Below are positions 46,985-58,501 of a stretch of DNA of 64,000 bases, one piece after another. How positions within the stretch are numbered: position 1 is the stretch's first letter; the number at the start of each line of letters is the position of its first letter. The notes below the pieces were generated by a model. The model made no database searches, had not been told where the DNA came from, and saw nothing but the letters and a program-made list of their open reading frames with translations. The stretch covers positions 20,992,355 through 21,056,354 of the forward strand of contig CM055877.1 in the NCBI GenBank assembly GCA_029582165.1, in the 5' to 3' direction. This DNA is from Portulaca oleracea. Its lineage: Eukaryota > Streptophyta > Magnoliopsida > Caryophyllales > Portulacaceae. The translations under genes were made by a program, and so were the position numbers.

Positions 46985-48899
46985 AATGCTTACTCCTTGC
47001 TTGTCCCCAAGCAGGATCATCATGAAGTACTAAGGAAATACGGGAAGAAGAAAACCAATGTCTCCCTACTCAGGTGAGGGGGCATACTAGACAACCAAAG
47101 CAAGTGCACAAAAAGATTTCCATAGCAAGGTTGAGAATCAAATTGAGACAAAATTGTGGTTCAAATCAAAATTGCAAAACGTAGTAAGCAACACAACCAG
47201 TCTATCCCAACCGAAATGCAATCAAGTTCCATTCAAATGCTTGGCGAACTAGCTGGGATCGGTAAGACCTCACTATAGGGTATGTGAATCACTCCCCTCA
47301 TGTGTTTGAAAAAGTAATCGCGGTTCACTCAATACTCTCCCAAAACAAGCACACTACCATAAGCTTGCCAAATTTCTCAATTCTCCACCACTGGAGACAC
47401 ACTATGCAACTTTTCCAATCAAGATCGAGGACTTATAAATGGGTTCTCATGAGGCTTGGGTTAAGGGAAAGGAGGGGAAAATAATTTTGGGTATGTGGAG
47501 CTTAAAAGCCAAAGCTAGGGAGCACAATTTTTCCCAGCAAACAACAACACACCTCCATATACATAATTCACACCATCACCACCTTTCAAGTAACATAGGA
47601 GCGGAGATTATTTCAATAAAACACTACTCTTACCTAGCAACGAAATTAAATTAAACACTTTATTTCAAAAGTAAGCTATTCTTCTATTTATTTTTTTCCT
47701 TTTTTTTTCTTTCTTCTCCCTTTTTTGTTTTGAAAACTTTACCTTTCTTTGAATTGTTTCCTTTCTTTTCCTTTTTTTTTTTTGTTTTTTTTCATTTTAA
47801 AAGTTACAACAATAGAACTTAGCAAGGCAAGAATAACCATTAACTCTAATAACCACCTCCACTCACTCCTTTAGAGAACCAACGAACCAATCACCATCAA
47901 CATCATCTTGGCATCCAACAAGTATTCCAATAAAAAAATGTGCTCCACTAAACCAAGGCTTAAGGATAGGGAAGAATGCAAAGGCCTAGGATATAATGAG
48001 CGGGGCTAGTAAACAAGGAAAGGCTTAAGGGGTTCAAGGAAGGGAAATATAACGGTCGGTTGGCTATTTGGCTCATGTGGTTTATAAAAAATGACTGCCT
48101 CTATCATTTTAGTCAACATTGATTTTGAAGAGAAAGATGGCAAGTTCTAGAGTTGCGCAAATATGGGGAAGCAACACACTCAAAAAAAAAAGGGAGACTA
48201 CAAAAATGGTAGTCTTGAAGGCTCAAAAGTCTCACAGGTTACCCTATCACAATCACTGCAATTAGTTCCTTTGATGGACCAAGCATTGGAATTTCACAAT
48301 CATGCACAAGGATCGTTCAAGACTAGATGAATCACTAAAAAGACAAGCAAGTTTAATCAAACCAACAATCGCGTCTCTTTCATCATCCAATCCAAGCTAA
48401 AGATTCCTAAATATACACTTGCAGTGACAATCCAAGTATACAACCATCATAGGAGGGGTTTTCACAACTAAAACAACAGTTTCTGCCTTCTTTTCTCTTT
48501 TGTTCTAGGTTTTTTTTCTTTCTTTTTTTTCTTTTGTTTTTTTTTTTTTTGAAAGCAAATAAGCTAAGCTATTAACATAAGCAAAAATAAAGGAAGAAGG
48601 GAAAGATGGTTACCTCGATGGCTTATGAAGATGATCCCGACTTCTTTATCCGCAAATTCATATGCAAATGTAAGAGGCTATGAAATGCCAAAAAGAAAAA
48701 TGAAACCTAGGGAATAGAAAATGAAAGAGCCTAAATGCATTTCTATATGTAAGTGATGATGATGATGATGATGATGATGATTATGAAAGTTCCATAAGTT
48801 TCCCCTCCAGAAAATAAGACCACCCCCATGCTTAGGACTTTCATTGTCCTCAATGAAACGCAAAAATGAAAGAGGCGAAGGAGGGAAGGGTTGGAAGGG
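46985..48899. other. Athila-2 non-coding 3' region
   Basis: No gene. Poly-T-rich runs at about 47,690-47,790 and 48,500-48,550 and a short (GAT)n run at about 48,755. Minus-strand text AAGCATGGGGG near 48,830 repeats the polypurine-tract neighbourhood. Confidence 0.6.
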
Positions 48900-49480
48900 G
48901 ACACCACCTAAAACAACCTTAGAATGTCATTGAAATCTAACAGAGTACCACCACAAACACTGGAGAGCAAAGCAATATGATTTAGTGCTGTCAAGTATCA
49001 ATACAAGCCAGCAAAGACTACTGCGAGATCAACAGGACATTGCCCTCTAAGGAAACCAAATGTCATCAATGATTTGAGCAAACACCACCTAAAATGTGTA
49101 CAACTTCACTGAAGTTTCCAGCAAAAGAGCACCACAACACAGCAAAGTAGTGCCAGGATTTGCACTCACAAATTAACAAAGTGTTAGCAGTAAAACATTA
49201 CCAAGAGCCAAATTCAATCTAGGCAAACCAACAATTGGAGAGCAACAACAGCAATGACCAAGTGAACTTATGTTCTAGGGCAGCAGCATATTCATACCAG
49301 TTTGTACAATAAAAATGAATCAACATTCAATGATTATCACAATGACACTTCAATATGTCACTGAAGTCCCAGCAACATAGCACCTCAACACACCAAATAA
49401 TGCCAATAATCCCACACAAAATCAATACAACAGTGAACCAAACTATAGTGTGCTAGGTCAACCAGTGATGAACAATTTAA
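48900..49480. repeat. Degenerate repeat of about 180-260 bp units in Athila-2
   Basis: Three diverged copies begin near 48,900, 49,084 and 49,344. They share the order CACCACCTAAAA or similar, then a TCACTGAAGT-like block, then AGAGCACCACAACAC or similar. By eye only. Confidence 0.4.
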
Positions 49481-49499
49481 ATATTGAATAACTAAGTAT

Positions 49500-50110
49500 A
49501 TGAATCGAAGATGAAACTCACTAAAATGGGCTTGCAGATTTCGAACTAAACCTGGGAATGGAGCATTCTGGCGCGGTCGAATCTGGGTGGTGAGCAATTG
49601 GTTCGAGAATGGAGATGAATGGTGGAGGTGCTGGAGATTGAGCGTCGAGCAGAACAATCCGAGGGAGGGTATTGGCGCTGGAAACGCACGAACTGAGTAT
49701 GAAGTTCGCTGCTGGCGTTCGACTTGGACTCTGGTGGTCGACGCTGCGACGGCTGGTGTCAAGGCGTCGTGCAGGCGCGCGAAGTGGTGGCTGGAGATGG
49801 GGGTTCTGGCTGTCAACACTGGGTGTCGCTGGGAATGGCTGCAAACGATGGTCAAGTAGGCAGGCGCACTTGTGTGCGAACAGGGGCGCAGGGCTGGAGA
49901 CGCGGTGGCTGCGCGAGGCGGAGATTGCGGTGGCGCTGGACGCGTGACAGCGGAGTTGCGAGGCTGGGTCTGCACGCGACAGGGCCCGATTGTGGTGGTT
50001 GGTGGGTGGGATTCGGATGCCGCCGGTGGCGGTGAGGGCGACACCGACGACCGGTCGAGGGTGGAGGGGCGCGGTGGTGGCTGGAGGCGGTTAGGGTTTG
50101 GAGAGAAGAG
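49500..50110 (-). other. GC-rich block of unknown origin in Athila-2
   Basis: Markedly more G/C than its surroundings. On the minus strand it begins like a plant transcript leader (CTCTCCAAACCCTAACCGCC) and stays open for a Pro/Ser/His-rich frame of 313 codons (50,326-49,385) without any domain that I recognise. Adjacent sequence 50,140-50,340 holds more GCACANNCTGTGC-like motifs, so the block may be the promoter and leader of a related, partly lost LTR, or a captured host leader. Not supported as a gene. Confidence 0.4.
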
Positions 50111-50657
50111 AGGGTAAGAAAGAGGGTGTAAAACAGCGCTGGAACTAAAGCTTGCACAGGCAGTGTTCAAGTTGTGTTGCAGCCTGTGCAACCTTGCGGC
50201 TCTTACAAAAGTTAATTGGAAATTTGATACAGGTTGTGCTGAGGATGTGCTGACAGATGTGCAACCCCACAGCATTTTGTAAAGAAAATGGAATTTGATG
50301 GCATGGGTTGTGCCAAAATGGCACAAGCTGTGCTAGCAATGTTGCTGCTTAATTTCCTTTGCTGCAATGTTTTAGGCCTCAAAAACACATAGTTACCTAT
50401 AAAACTCAGCAAATTAACATCAAAATAATTTGTAGCAACCCTTCAATCATCTCACAAATTCATTTTGAACAACTCTCTAAACCGATTCTTAATCAAGCAA
50501 CTCATTTCACTCATTTTTTTCATCATTTTCTTTTCTTTTGTCCCCCACCGCTCAATAAGACATACATCATCTTCACTCTTATTATTATCTTTTTGGAAAA
50601 CAAAACACCCACAAACACAAATAAATGAAAGGAAAAACAATAATACATACTCAAGAA

Positions 50658-50675
50658 CTTGGGTTGCCTCCCAAG
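50658..50675 (-). other. Conserved hairpin after the Athila-2 ORF
   Basis: CTTGGGTTGCCTCCCAAG on the plus strand, the same stem-loop as in Athila-1 at 34094-34111. It sits 20 bp past the ORF stop. Confidence 0.65.
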
Positions 50676-50694
50676 AAGCGCTAATTTAAGGTCC

Positions 50695-52104
50695 TTAGCT
50701 TGACCTAAGAAATTCGGATGCTGTCAAGGCTCGTAAGAGCCTATCATACATTGAAGCATGCATTTCATAGTACAGTAAATAAGAGAATACTAGCAAAAGT
50801 ATAGCAAGCAAAGTGAGTATTCTCCTAAGTCTAGCCAATGCCATAGAAAAATTGAAAGAATGCTCAAAGAAGGTGTACAACACAAATTTTCTAGGCATCT
50901 CCCTTAGGTATGCACAAGAATGATCAAATAAGGGGGTAGGACCTCTATAGCCACCTAAGGAAGTAAGGCAAGCATGCTCGCATGAGATGGTGGAATGAAG
51001 TGAAGGGGAAAGAGTTACTTGAATGGGAGACAAAGATACAATATCGACATAATCAAAGCACATAGGAGGACTCTCAAGTACAACCTCCTCAACAGTTTCA
51101 TCACAAACAAGTCCCACTGCAATATTAACATCCAAAGAGGCATCATGAGAAGTAAATTTCACGTTATGAGACTCAAGACTAGGAGGTGCACCATCAATCA
51201 CATCAAGACATGACTCCTTATCATAAAGCTCATCATTACAAGTCGCGGCCAAAGCTTGAATCCAAAATGCAACATCCTCATCATAACTAGCATCATCCGT
51301 ATGTGACTCACCCATCTCAATATGCGCACAATGAGAAAGGGGAGGGGCCTCTAAGGTCAAAGGTGTGCTAGGTAATGGTGGAGCAGGGACTAGTAAATCA
51401 ACCTCTTTCTCTAGGTGAATATAAGGAGAATCAACTCCAGGATCAAGGTCCAAGGGCAGCGGGGGTTCAGAAGTAGCAAGAGGACCGTGCTCAAGTTCAA
51501 ACGAACTAATTTCAAGCCTAAGTTCCTTGTTCCTTTCAATCATCTCACGATTTATAGATTCAACCATCTCCATAGATTCTTGAAGAAGTGCAGGATTATA
51601 CCCTACGGATGGGGCATAATAGGGACATGAATTCACATTATGGTCAAAAGATTAGCAATCAGAACATGAATCACAAGCATATGAGGAGTCGTACAAATAT
51701 GGATCCCTAGGTTAATCAACAAATGGAGATTGAGTATGCAAATCAACACAAGGGGATGGGGGACAAGCATTCACATATTGGTTCTCATAGTGTGATTTAG
51801 CATGAAAAGCACAAGGGTCATCAAAAGAAGAACACAACGAATAACAAGCCTCCTCAAACTCACGGGTATCACAATTTAACCATTCAAGCAATTCCCAAGC
51901 CTCGCACTCACTTATAGCTTGAAAACCATAGTAATCCAAAAGAGTACGAGTCTCAACATTCACACCCTCATCAACAATATACAACACTTCCCACTTTGTA
52001 AAAGTAAAATCACATTGAGCACAATAAGCAAGATAGTCATCTAATCGACTCCAACAAGCACAAAACAATTCTTGTTCATATTGAGGGAAGTGGGGAAGAT
52101 TCAT
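50695..52104 (-). pseudogene. Gag-derived protein of Athila-2 with two nonsense codons
   Basis: A single minus-strand frame of about 470 codons from ATG 52104 (MNLPHFPQYEQELF) to 50695, with in-frame stops near 51,709 and 51,649. It has the same order as Athila-1: the Gag-like block DEGVNVETRTLLDYYGF ... EAWELLEWLNCDTREFEE, a CX2CX4HX4C knuckle (which contains the second stop), an acidic Pro/Ser-rich middle, a hydrophobic stretch (LLAILLLVFSYLL) and the tail DRLLRALTASE. Identity is clear only at the two ends and in the knuckle spacing. Function unknown beyond its Gag origin. Confidence 0.7.
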
Positions 52105-52192
52105 TTTTCGGATTTTAAAATTTTTTTTTTTTAAAAGACCTAACACGAATCGTCAAGAAAGCTTGAAGCCAAGGAAGCAACAACGCCAAAAT

Positions 52193-53586
52193 TGTTGTCG
52201 TACTTTTGGGAGTACTGTTGTCGTATCCATAGGGAGTTGTGTTCGACGCACTCAGAACTAACTCAAGTGTTTCAGGTTAGGTAGATAAACCAGGAATGCT
52301 GGTGATGGTGATCAAACTAAAGATTACGAAAACAATAAAAGAAGTTCAGGCTGCGAAATTGATATTCAACAACTAATAAGTCTAAAAAGCCTAATCTATC
52401 AATTCTAAACAAGCAATTAAAAGGGGCCGATTGCAACATATTAAACGTCAAATCCCTCTCTCGAGGGTCAGAGACTCACCAAAGCCCTCTCTCGAGGGTC
52501 AGGGGCTAACTTAATTCAGTGACTCGCCAAAGCCCTCTCTCGAGGGTCAGAGGCTGGCTTAACTATTCTAACTACACATTCTCATAGAGTTAGCATAATT
52601 AAACTATAGAATTAACAACCTAGACCTAGTCAGAATTCAACACTCTCGTGCCTAAACCCCAACCATTTTCTCTACCTACACTAGCAAATTGATCTCACCT
52701 CTTAGCATAAATCAATTCCCTAAGAAATACAAATGAACACTCTCTCGAGCATTTCATCGAACATGTTGTGGGCAAAGAGAAAACCTCACATTACAAGCAT
52801 GAGTTCGGTAGATCAAGCCTAAACAAATTAATTCATTGTCATATACATAAATCACAACCCAAACTACACTAAATTAACAACAAATTAACATACTACAACA
52901 ATTAAAAAGGAACAAGAACAATCTAAGAAGAAAGTAAATGAACATATATGTAAAGAGACAAAGAAAGAGAACTTAGTCTTGAATTTAGATGCGAAATCCG
53001 GAAACGATGTTGATAAATTCTTGCAAAGCATAATCTAAAACCTAGAAACTACCCTAAAGCCTCTAGAGAGGCTTGAGAGAAAATTCTCTCAAAGTCTAGA
53101 AGGAAGATAGCATGAAAACTAGAATCAGTTGAAACCCTAGAATGATGAATTAATATGAGGGAAAAAACGAAACTGCCAACAGCACACCCTATGCTGACCT
53201 TGGCACAACCTGTGCTAACACGAAAAATCAGCAGAAATGATTTCCAGGCAACAACACAGCCCGTGTTGACTTTGTACAGCCTGTGCGAAACCCTTTTTCT
53301 CTCTTTTATTCAGCAAATCTTGTGCTAAGGGTTGTGCTAGCTTGCTTTCTCTTGCTTTCTTCATTCTCCTACCTTTCATTACTCCTTGCCCTCTTCCTTA
53401 TCGTCATAAAAGCGTCGATCTTTAATTATAAGAGGAAAAAACACCTAAATACAAGGAAATTCGCACACTTAGTTATAAATGAAGGAAGTAAGTGATTCTA
53501 ACTTAGAAGTTAGAGGAAAGGAGCTTTAAAAGGCGAACACTTGTATAGAAAAGAAGGCTCAAAACTCGTAAAAATCTAATTTATCA
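52193..53586 (-). repeat. Athila-2 right (5') LTR
   Basis: 1394 bp, the same length as the left LTR, with scattered substitutions (for example GAGGGTC for CAGGGTC in the CTCTC-rich units). Some palindrome arms have mutated. Confidence 0.92.
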
Positions 53587-53591
53587 TGTTG

Positions 53592-54010
53592 GAAAGTTGG
53601 AGATGGGATAGTTAATGCTCACCCATGAAAGTGGAAGGAGGTTAATTAGGGAATTCTGTTTCATTAACCCTCCGGGTCCGTGGTGGACTTTGGGGAAGTT
53701 AATCCGGACTATCGTCGAAAGAGGAAGCTCGGTGGGTATTTTCTAACGGAACTGCCACTTGATTCTCCCTCCTTATTATTCTCTTGTTGCAAAACCCATT
53801 TCCTCATCCCCGTTTGCATCCCGAAAAGCCTCTGAAGCCCATTTCCTTTCCTTGACCGACCTTAGCTTTGTTTCTTCCGTCGTGACCCCTTCAAACCAAA
53901 TTCCTTACCTTAGCAATCTCATCCCGACCATTGACCTAGATTCTATGACCAAGGCCCCTACCTCCTCGAGAAGAACGATATTAAAATCGGGGTACAAAAA
54001 CCACGTTACA
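53592..54010 (+). repeat. Solo LTR-A, right part
   Basis: Continues LTR-A past Athila-2 and ends CCACGTTACA, followed by ACAAT. Confidence 0.75.
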
Positions 54011-54015
54011 ACAAT

Positions 54016-55568
54016 CCTGACCCGTCAAAATTCAGCAAGTCAATTGGGTCAGACACCAAAATGGGTCATTGGACCCATACAGTTGGCGAAGCAAGCACAG
54101 TAGAACAAAGTAGGCCACTACCTGGACTAAAACCCGCATGGGTTTTAATAAATAAAAGCGAACAAAAGACGGCCCAGAAGCAGATCCGGCCCAAGCGACT
54201 ACAAAACCCGCGGGGGTTTTCTACTGCCCAAAGCGCGTCGTTTTCATCCGTCCACGACAGTGATCCGTGTGAAGAATATTAAACCTGCGTGGGTTTTCTC
54301 TTCAAATGTTGGCGCCGAAGCGAAGTTGATCATAATCCTTGATTTTAGCCCACATGCTTTGACCTTCTCCCTTGACTTTTTATAACCCGCGTGGGTTATC
54401 TAATTGCATGGGATAGGGGCATGATCTTAGGGGTATGATCCCTTCATTTTCCCTCCAAATCTCCACCTCCTTCACCTATAAATACCCCCCTCCATTACAC
54501 TCATTTCATCAACATTCATCCTCTACCACTCTTACTCTACCAAATTTCCATCAACCAATATCATTACTCTATCTAAATTATCATCAACTACCATCACTCA
54601 TTCCATACCAAAACTCTCATAAAATCACCGCTCTTATATTATCCTCCCACCATCCTTACACTTATTATTCCAAACCTCCAAGTAAGGGCAAAGTCAAGAA
54701 ATTCGACGATGCATTCGGGCTCCCAAAATCAAAAGAGGTTCGATTTCATTATCATTATTGTTGTTTAATCATGTAATTTGTACATTAGTTCATTTACTTG
54801 TACATATTTTGTAAAAAAAGAAAACCTCATTTTATATTGCATGATGAGAATATAATTCCGCGAAATTAATTAAACTTCTCCCCGCTGTTTTTTCATTTCA
54901 ATGTCGATTTTAGTAGAGTCTGTTTTCTAACAGACGAATTCGAGAGTTCTTCTAATTCTCGGATTCGTAACCTTACCCTCAGACTTAGAATCGGGTTTCG
55001 TAGACTGGAGTTATTTTTATCATTTTTACGATTTGTCGATTTCCTTAAATCGGCTGGCGACTCTTAATTCCTTTATAACCCGTTTAATTATTTAAAGCAC
55101 ACGGATTTTACACCAAAATAATTTTAAAAAATAGTTTAATATTTTCCTCTCACTAATCTAAGGCTAAAACCGAAAGAAAATGGGCCAGAAGTTGATAAGA
55201 CCCCCGCGGGTTTTATCAGTTTCAGCCCATCTTCTCTAGCCCACGGAAATGCATTGTCCAGTCCATGGACTGTTAAAAACCCCGCGGGTTTTAACAGTCA
55301 ATGGCGGCCCGATTGCCTTTTGTTGGGCCTGGGTCTAGTGGTTGGGTCAATATTGAATTATTTTTAAAGTATTTCGGTGTAATTCCGAGTGGTTAAATAA
55401 TAAAAAACAAAATTACAAATAAATAAAGTTTCATCACTCCGAAAACGAATTTCGAAAATAGAATATCCTTATTTAAGGATTAAGCAACCTTAGTTGGCTC
55501 CCGATCACTTGAGTAGCGCATCCCAAAACCGACACCCCCAAACGAGGCGCGATTTTCCGGGTCCTATA
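54016..55568 (+). repeat. Tat-1 3' LTR, main part
   Basis: Matches 38,852-40,408. TATA box at 54,477-54,484. Palindromes at 54128, 54203, 54281, 54382, 55194 and 55268 (the last spans 32 bp with one bulge). It ends CCTATA and is followed by GATAC. Confidence 0.9.
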
Positions 55569-55573
55569 GATAC

Positions 55574-57231
55574 TAAGGCCTTAGGGGTCACCGTTGCAGG
55601 TAAGGTCAGCTCATTGAACGCATTCATCAACATCTGTCGGTGTGGTTGTGAGGCACACAAAACCTATTAAATGGTGACCTCCGCCTTGGTCTTCTTTAGT
55701 TGGGTGAGGAAAGGATCCTCTAGCAGAGTCAGAGTATTCCCACTGTTAGTCGAGTCTCTGCGGACAGCCCCTGGTGGGTGGCGTTCCTCCCATTGTGACG
55801 GCCACAACAGGTGAGGAATGCAACCACAGTAGAGGTTTTCTAGGCTTTATTATCATCGATCAAGTCAGTCATCATTAGAGTTACCGTATTCATATACATC
55901 ATCATCATCATCATCGTCATTGTCCCAAATATCGTTAATGACTAAGCCCTCGAGGTGCTCAAGGATGCTCGAGATGAGTTGCTCATTCTCCATTATGAGT
56001 GATAAGTGGTCGAAGCTTACTATGGTATTGAAGACAACATTGATGTGCTTAGGCATAGGGTTCTCCTTGTTGTTTAGTTTCGCGCTGATTTTGGAAGAGG
56101 AAAGGTCCCTACCCTTATCATGTCCTTTATCTTGTTCTTAAGAGTCCAACATCGCTTTGTGTCATGTCCCCTACAGCGATGGTAACCACAAAACTTGTTT
56201 TGATCCCTATTTTTCGACTTAATTCCAGCTCACCCCGGGTAAGGGTAGCTCGATGATCCCTTTTCTCACAAGCTTTTCCAACGGTTGAGCATAATGTGAC
56301 GTCAAGAAGTTTATAAGTCCAATACTTGGCAATTAGAGGCCCTCAGCGTTGGATGGAATTAGTCTCAACAGCTATAGGAGGGTGGCGAGGCATGCTAGTG
56401 ACCCTTCTATTGGAGCTAGATCCTTTCCATCCTGGTGTTGAGGGTTTCTTCTCGTTGTTCATTGCTTCCAACTGCACACAAATTTCCTTTCGGTTTGAAG
56501 TTCTTTATCACATGGTAGCCTAAATGGCAAGACAGACTACTTTGAGACGTTGTTTGAAGGTGGATACCTGTAGACGCAAGGGAATGGTCTCGTCAATGTG
56601 AGGCAACTAAGTGTGTTATCTTTCAAAATTGTCTATGATGGACTCATCCTCCCTTTGCTTGATGGCCTTTAGGTCATCAATTATGGCCCGCTTCTTCTGA
56701 ATGCGCCTGTAATGGTTGATAACGGCCTTGATTAACTCATTCCAATCGGGCTTGATTTGAGGTGCTAGGGCACGGTACCACACTTTGGATTCTCCATCTA
56801 GAGTGGATAGGAAGATTGTGGAGTAAAGGTCGACATGAATCTTGTTGTGGGGTGCGAGTCTCATGAACTCGTCAATATGCTGAGTTGGGTTTTCAGATGG
56901 CTTGAAACTGATGTTTGGCACCACGATGTTGTCAACCACTTTCATGATTGGATGTATAGGAAAACGAAAACCTGTTGATTTGTCCTCGAATAACAAACAA
57001 TGCTCATCATCTTGGTAAGGCTTTCCAACTTCTGTTCAAGGCCCTTAACAACAGGATCTTCTATTACCTTAGGGCTCCCCACAAATGCTTTAGATTTCCC
57101 CTTAGATGACCCAAGCCTCCTAACTCAGCATCTTGTTGTGTTTTGATAAGTTTAGGCTCAGATTCATATCCATCGACCTCCACGTCATCCTCCTCATCTG
57201 GATTCAATACCAACTTCTCATTGATTTTCAT
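55574..57231 (-). pseudogene. Tat-2 Gag and spacer, decayed
   Basis: Minus-strand reading from ATG 57231 passes through several frames. It starts with an acidic region. The capsid core is 56,996-56,616 (HIDEFMRLAPHNKIH ... WYRALAP ... IIDDLKAIKQREDESIIDNF). Near 56,280 lies LEKLVRKGIIELPLPG, and near 56,200-56,150 the Tat-type zinc motif CGYHRCRGHDTKRC followed by WTLKNKIKDMI. These blocks are diagnostic of the Tat/Ogre lineage. Many stops and shifts. It continues into the protease fragment left of Tat-1. Confidence 0.8.
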
Positions 57232-57237
57232 GATGGT

Positions 57238-58496
57238 TGTTCAGTTGTAATTTTTGTGGTTTTTAAGTTAGGGTTGTCGGTCCACAGGGATAGGTGTTAG
57301 GTTTGATTTAGATAATCGGTTTGTGTACAAGGATTTTTCTCAATGCGGGAAGCAATAGATTATGTAAATAAAGCAATAAACTAACCTAAACATGATAATA
57401 ATTAAGAAAGCAATAAAAGATGAAAGCAACTAAAAGCATGAAATTAAGAAAACAATAAAACTAAGACTAATTAATGAAATTAGGAACAAGAGATTATACC
57501 TTTGATGATCCAAACTTTCACTAATCTTCAATCTACTTGGATTTCTCCCGAACAAACAAGAAATCGTGAATTGGATTACTAAGAATCCCCAAATCCCCAC
57601 TTGAGAGTGGAATTTGTGACCTTTAATCCCCCTTTTCACTAAAAGTTGGATTGGATGTTTTTGTGGCTAACACTATGAACTTTCAAAGGCAAAATTAAAT
57701 GAAAACTAAGCATAAGATGATAAAGATTAAGGAAGGCTGAAAATTACTTGAAGAAAATTGATTACATTCAAGAATCCCAAAAACTTGAAGAACAAGACAA
57801 GAGAGAAACCTTAGAGAGAGAAAGTAGAGTTTAATTAAGAAAGCATTAAAAACCCCTAATTACAAACTAAAAGCTTCAGCTAATTACCTCCTTAAAGAGT
57901 CGCAGCTAATACTCTTATAATACCCTAAGTTTGTTTCACAAAACGCAGCACTTCGTTTCCAGATTATACGCAGAAATTGGAATTGGCTCGGGCGAGCCAG
58001 AATCCTGCTCGGGCGAGCAGGCATTCTGGTCGCGTGTCCCTCGTTCTTCGGCAGCTTCTCCTTGGCAGCTCAGAAGCTCAGCTCGGCCGAGCAGGGCCCT
58101 TGCTCGGGCGAGCTGGCTCTCTGTCCCTTCACTGCCTTAGCCAAATTTTCCGACCTTTTCCTAGTTGATGCACAGAAGCCTGGCTCGACCGAGCCAATAT
58201 GTTGCTCGGTCGAGCAGACCTTCTGTCTCACCTCCTCTTGGCTCAAATTTAATCGAACATTTTTGCTGCTTTCCAGGAGCGCTGCTCGGGCGAGCCAACT
58301 TGCTGCTCGGTCGAGCAGACCTTCTGTCTCACCCCCTGATTTGGCAAGTTTTTGCTCCGTTTTGTCGCCTTTTTCGATCACTTTCTTATTTTCCTACAAA
58401 ACTACAAAAATCTCATAACTCGAATAACACACGGGGTTAGAACATACAAAAACTCCCTAATAAAGAGAAGAATTCGGCTCGAAACGAGACCGAACA
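57238..58496 (-). repeat. Solo LTR-B
   Basis: 1259 bp, TGTTCAGTTG...CCGAACA, flanked by ATGGT (57233-57237 and 58497-58501). Its left end (GGTTGTCGGTCCACAGGG) resembles the Athila-2 LTR start (GATTGTCGTATCCACAGGG), so a minus-oriented Athila-like LTR is likely. TATA (minus) at 57912-57919. Eight palindromes lie upstream of it. Frames at 57.9-58.4 kb are caused by the repeats and are not genes. Confidence 0.85.
57986..58316. promoter_or_regulatory. LTR-B palindrome array (GCTCGNNCGAGC), four pairs at 21 bp
   Basis: 12-mers start at 57986/58007, 58081/58102, 58183/58204 and 58284/58305. Every pair is exactly 21 bp apart; pairs repeat at 95, 102 and 101 bp. The arms are unchanged in all eight copies, while the central two bases vary (GG, GC, AC, GT). 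The sequence between pairs is only partly similar. Confidence 0.85.
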
Positions 58497-58501
58497 ATGG
58501 T

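Larger units (their letters stand above)
45577..53586 (-). mobile_element. Athila-2: non-autonomous Athila-like LTR retrotransposon
   Basis: Two 1394-bp LTRs (45577-46970 and 52193-53586), with target duplication TGTTG (45572-45576 and 53587-53591). It reads on the minus strand: a degenerate tRNA-Asp-type PBS at 52177-52188 (TGGCGTTGTTGC, two changes from Athila-1), a Gag-derived ORF (52104-50695), the conserved hairpin, a long non-coding 3' region with a GC-rich block, and a polypurine tract that is a run of 13 C on the plus strand at 46972-46984. No Pol. Inserted in solo LTR-A. Confidence 0.9.
38822..55568 (+). mobile_element. Tat-1: non-autonomous Tat-like retrotransposon carrying an antisense PMD gene
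   Basis: The LTR ends match TG...CA, with one transition at each outer end. The target duplication is GATAC (38817-38821 and 55569-55573). The PBS TGGCGACTCCACTGGGGA is the tRNA-Arg type seen in Tat/Ogre elements. The interior (40,409-44,437) holds a Gag remnant, a six-exon PMD gene on the opposite strand, a tandem repeat and a polypurine tract (TTGGGGG at about 44,426-44,432). There is no protease, RT or integrase. The 3' LTR is split after 30 bp by solo LTR-A, itself split by Athila-2. It is inserted in the Tat-2 gag-protease region. Confidence 0.88.

Noticed and set aside
49385..50326. A 313-codon protein gene on the minus strand
   Set aside because: Low-complexity Pro/Ser composition, no domain, overlapping frames in a GC-rich island; better described as leader or LTR-like sequence.
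55865..56141. Small genes near a (CAT)n run
   Set aside because: They overlap the decayed Tat-2 Gag region on the minus strand, which explains the sequence better.
57931..58440. Ala/Arg/Ser-rich frames on both strands
   Set aside because: They arise from the repeated GCTCGNNCGAGC palindromes in LTR-B.
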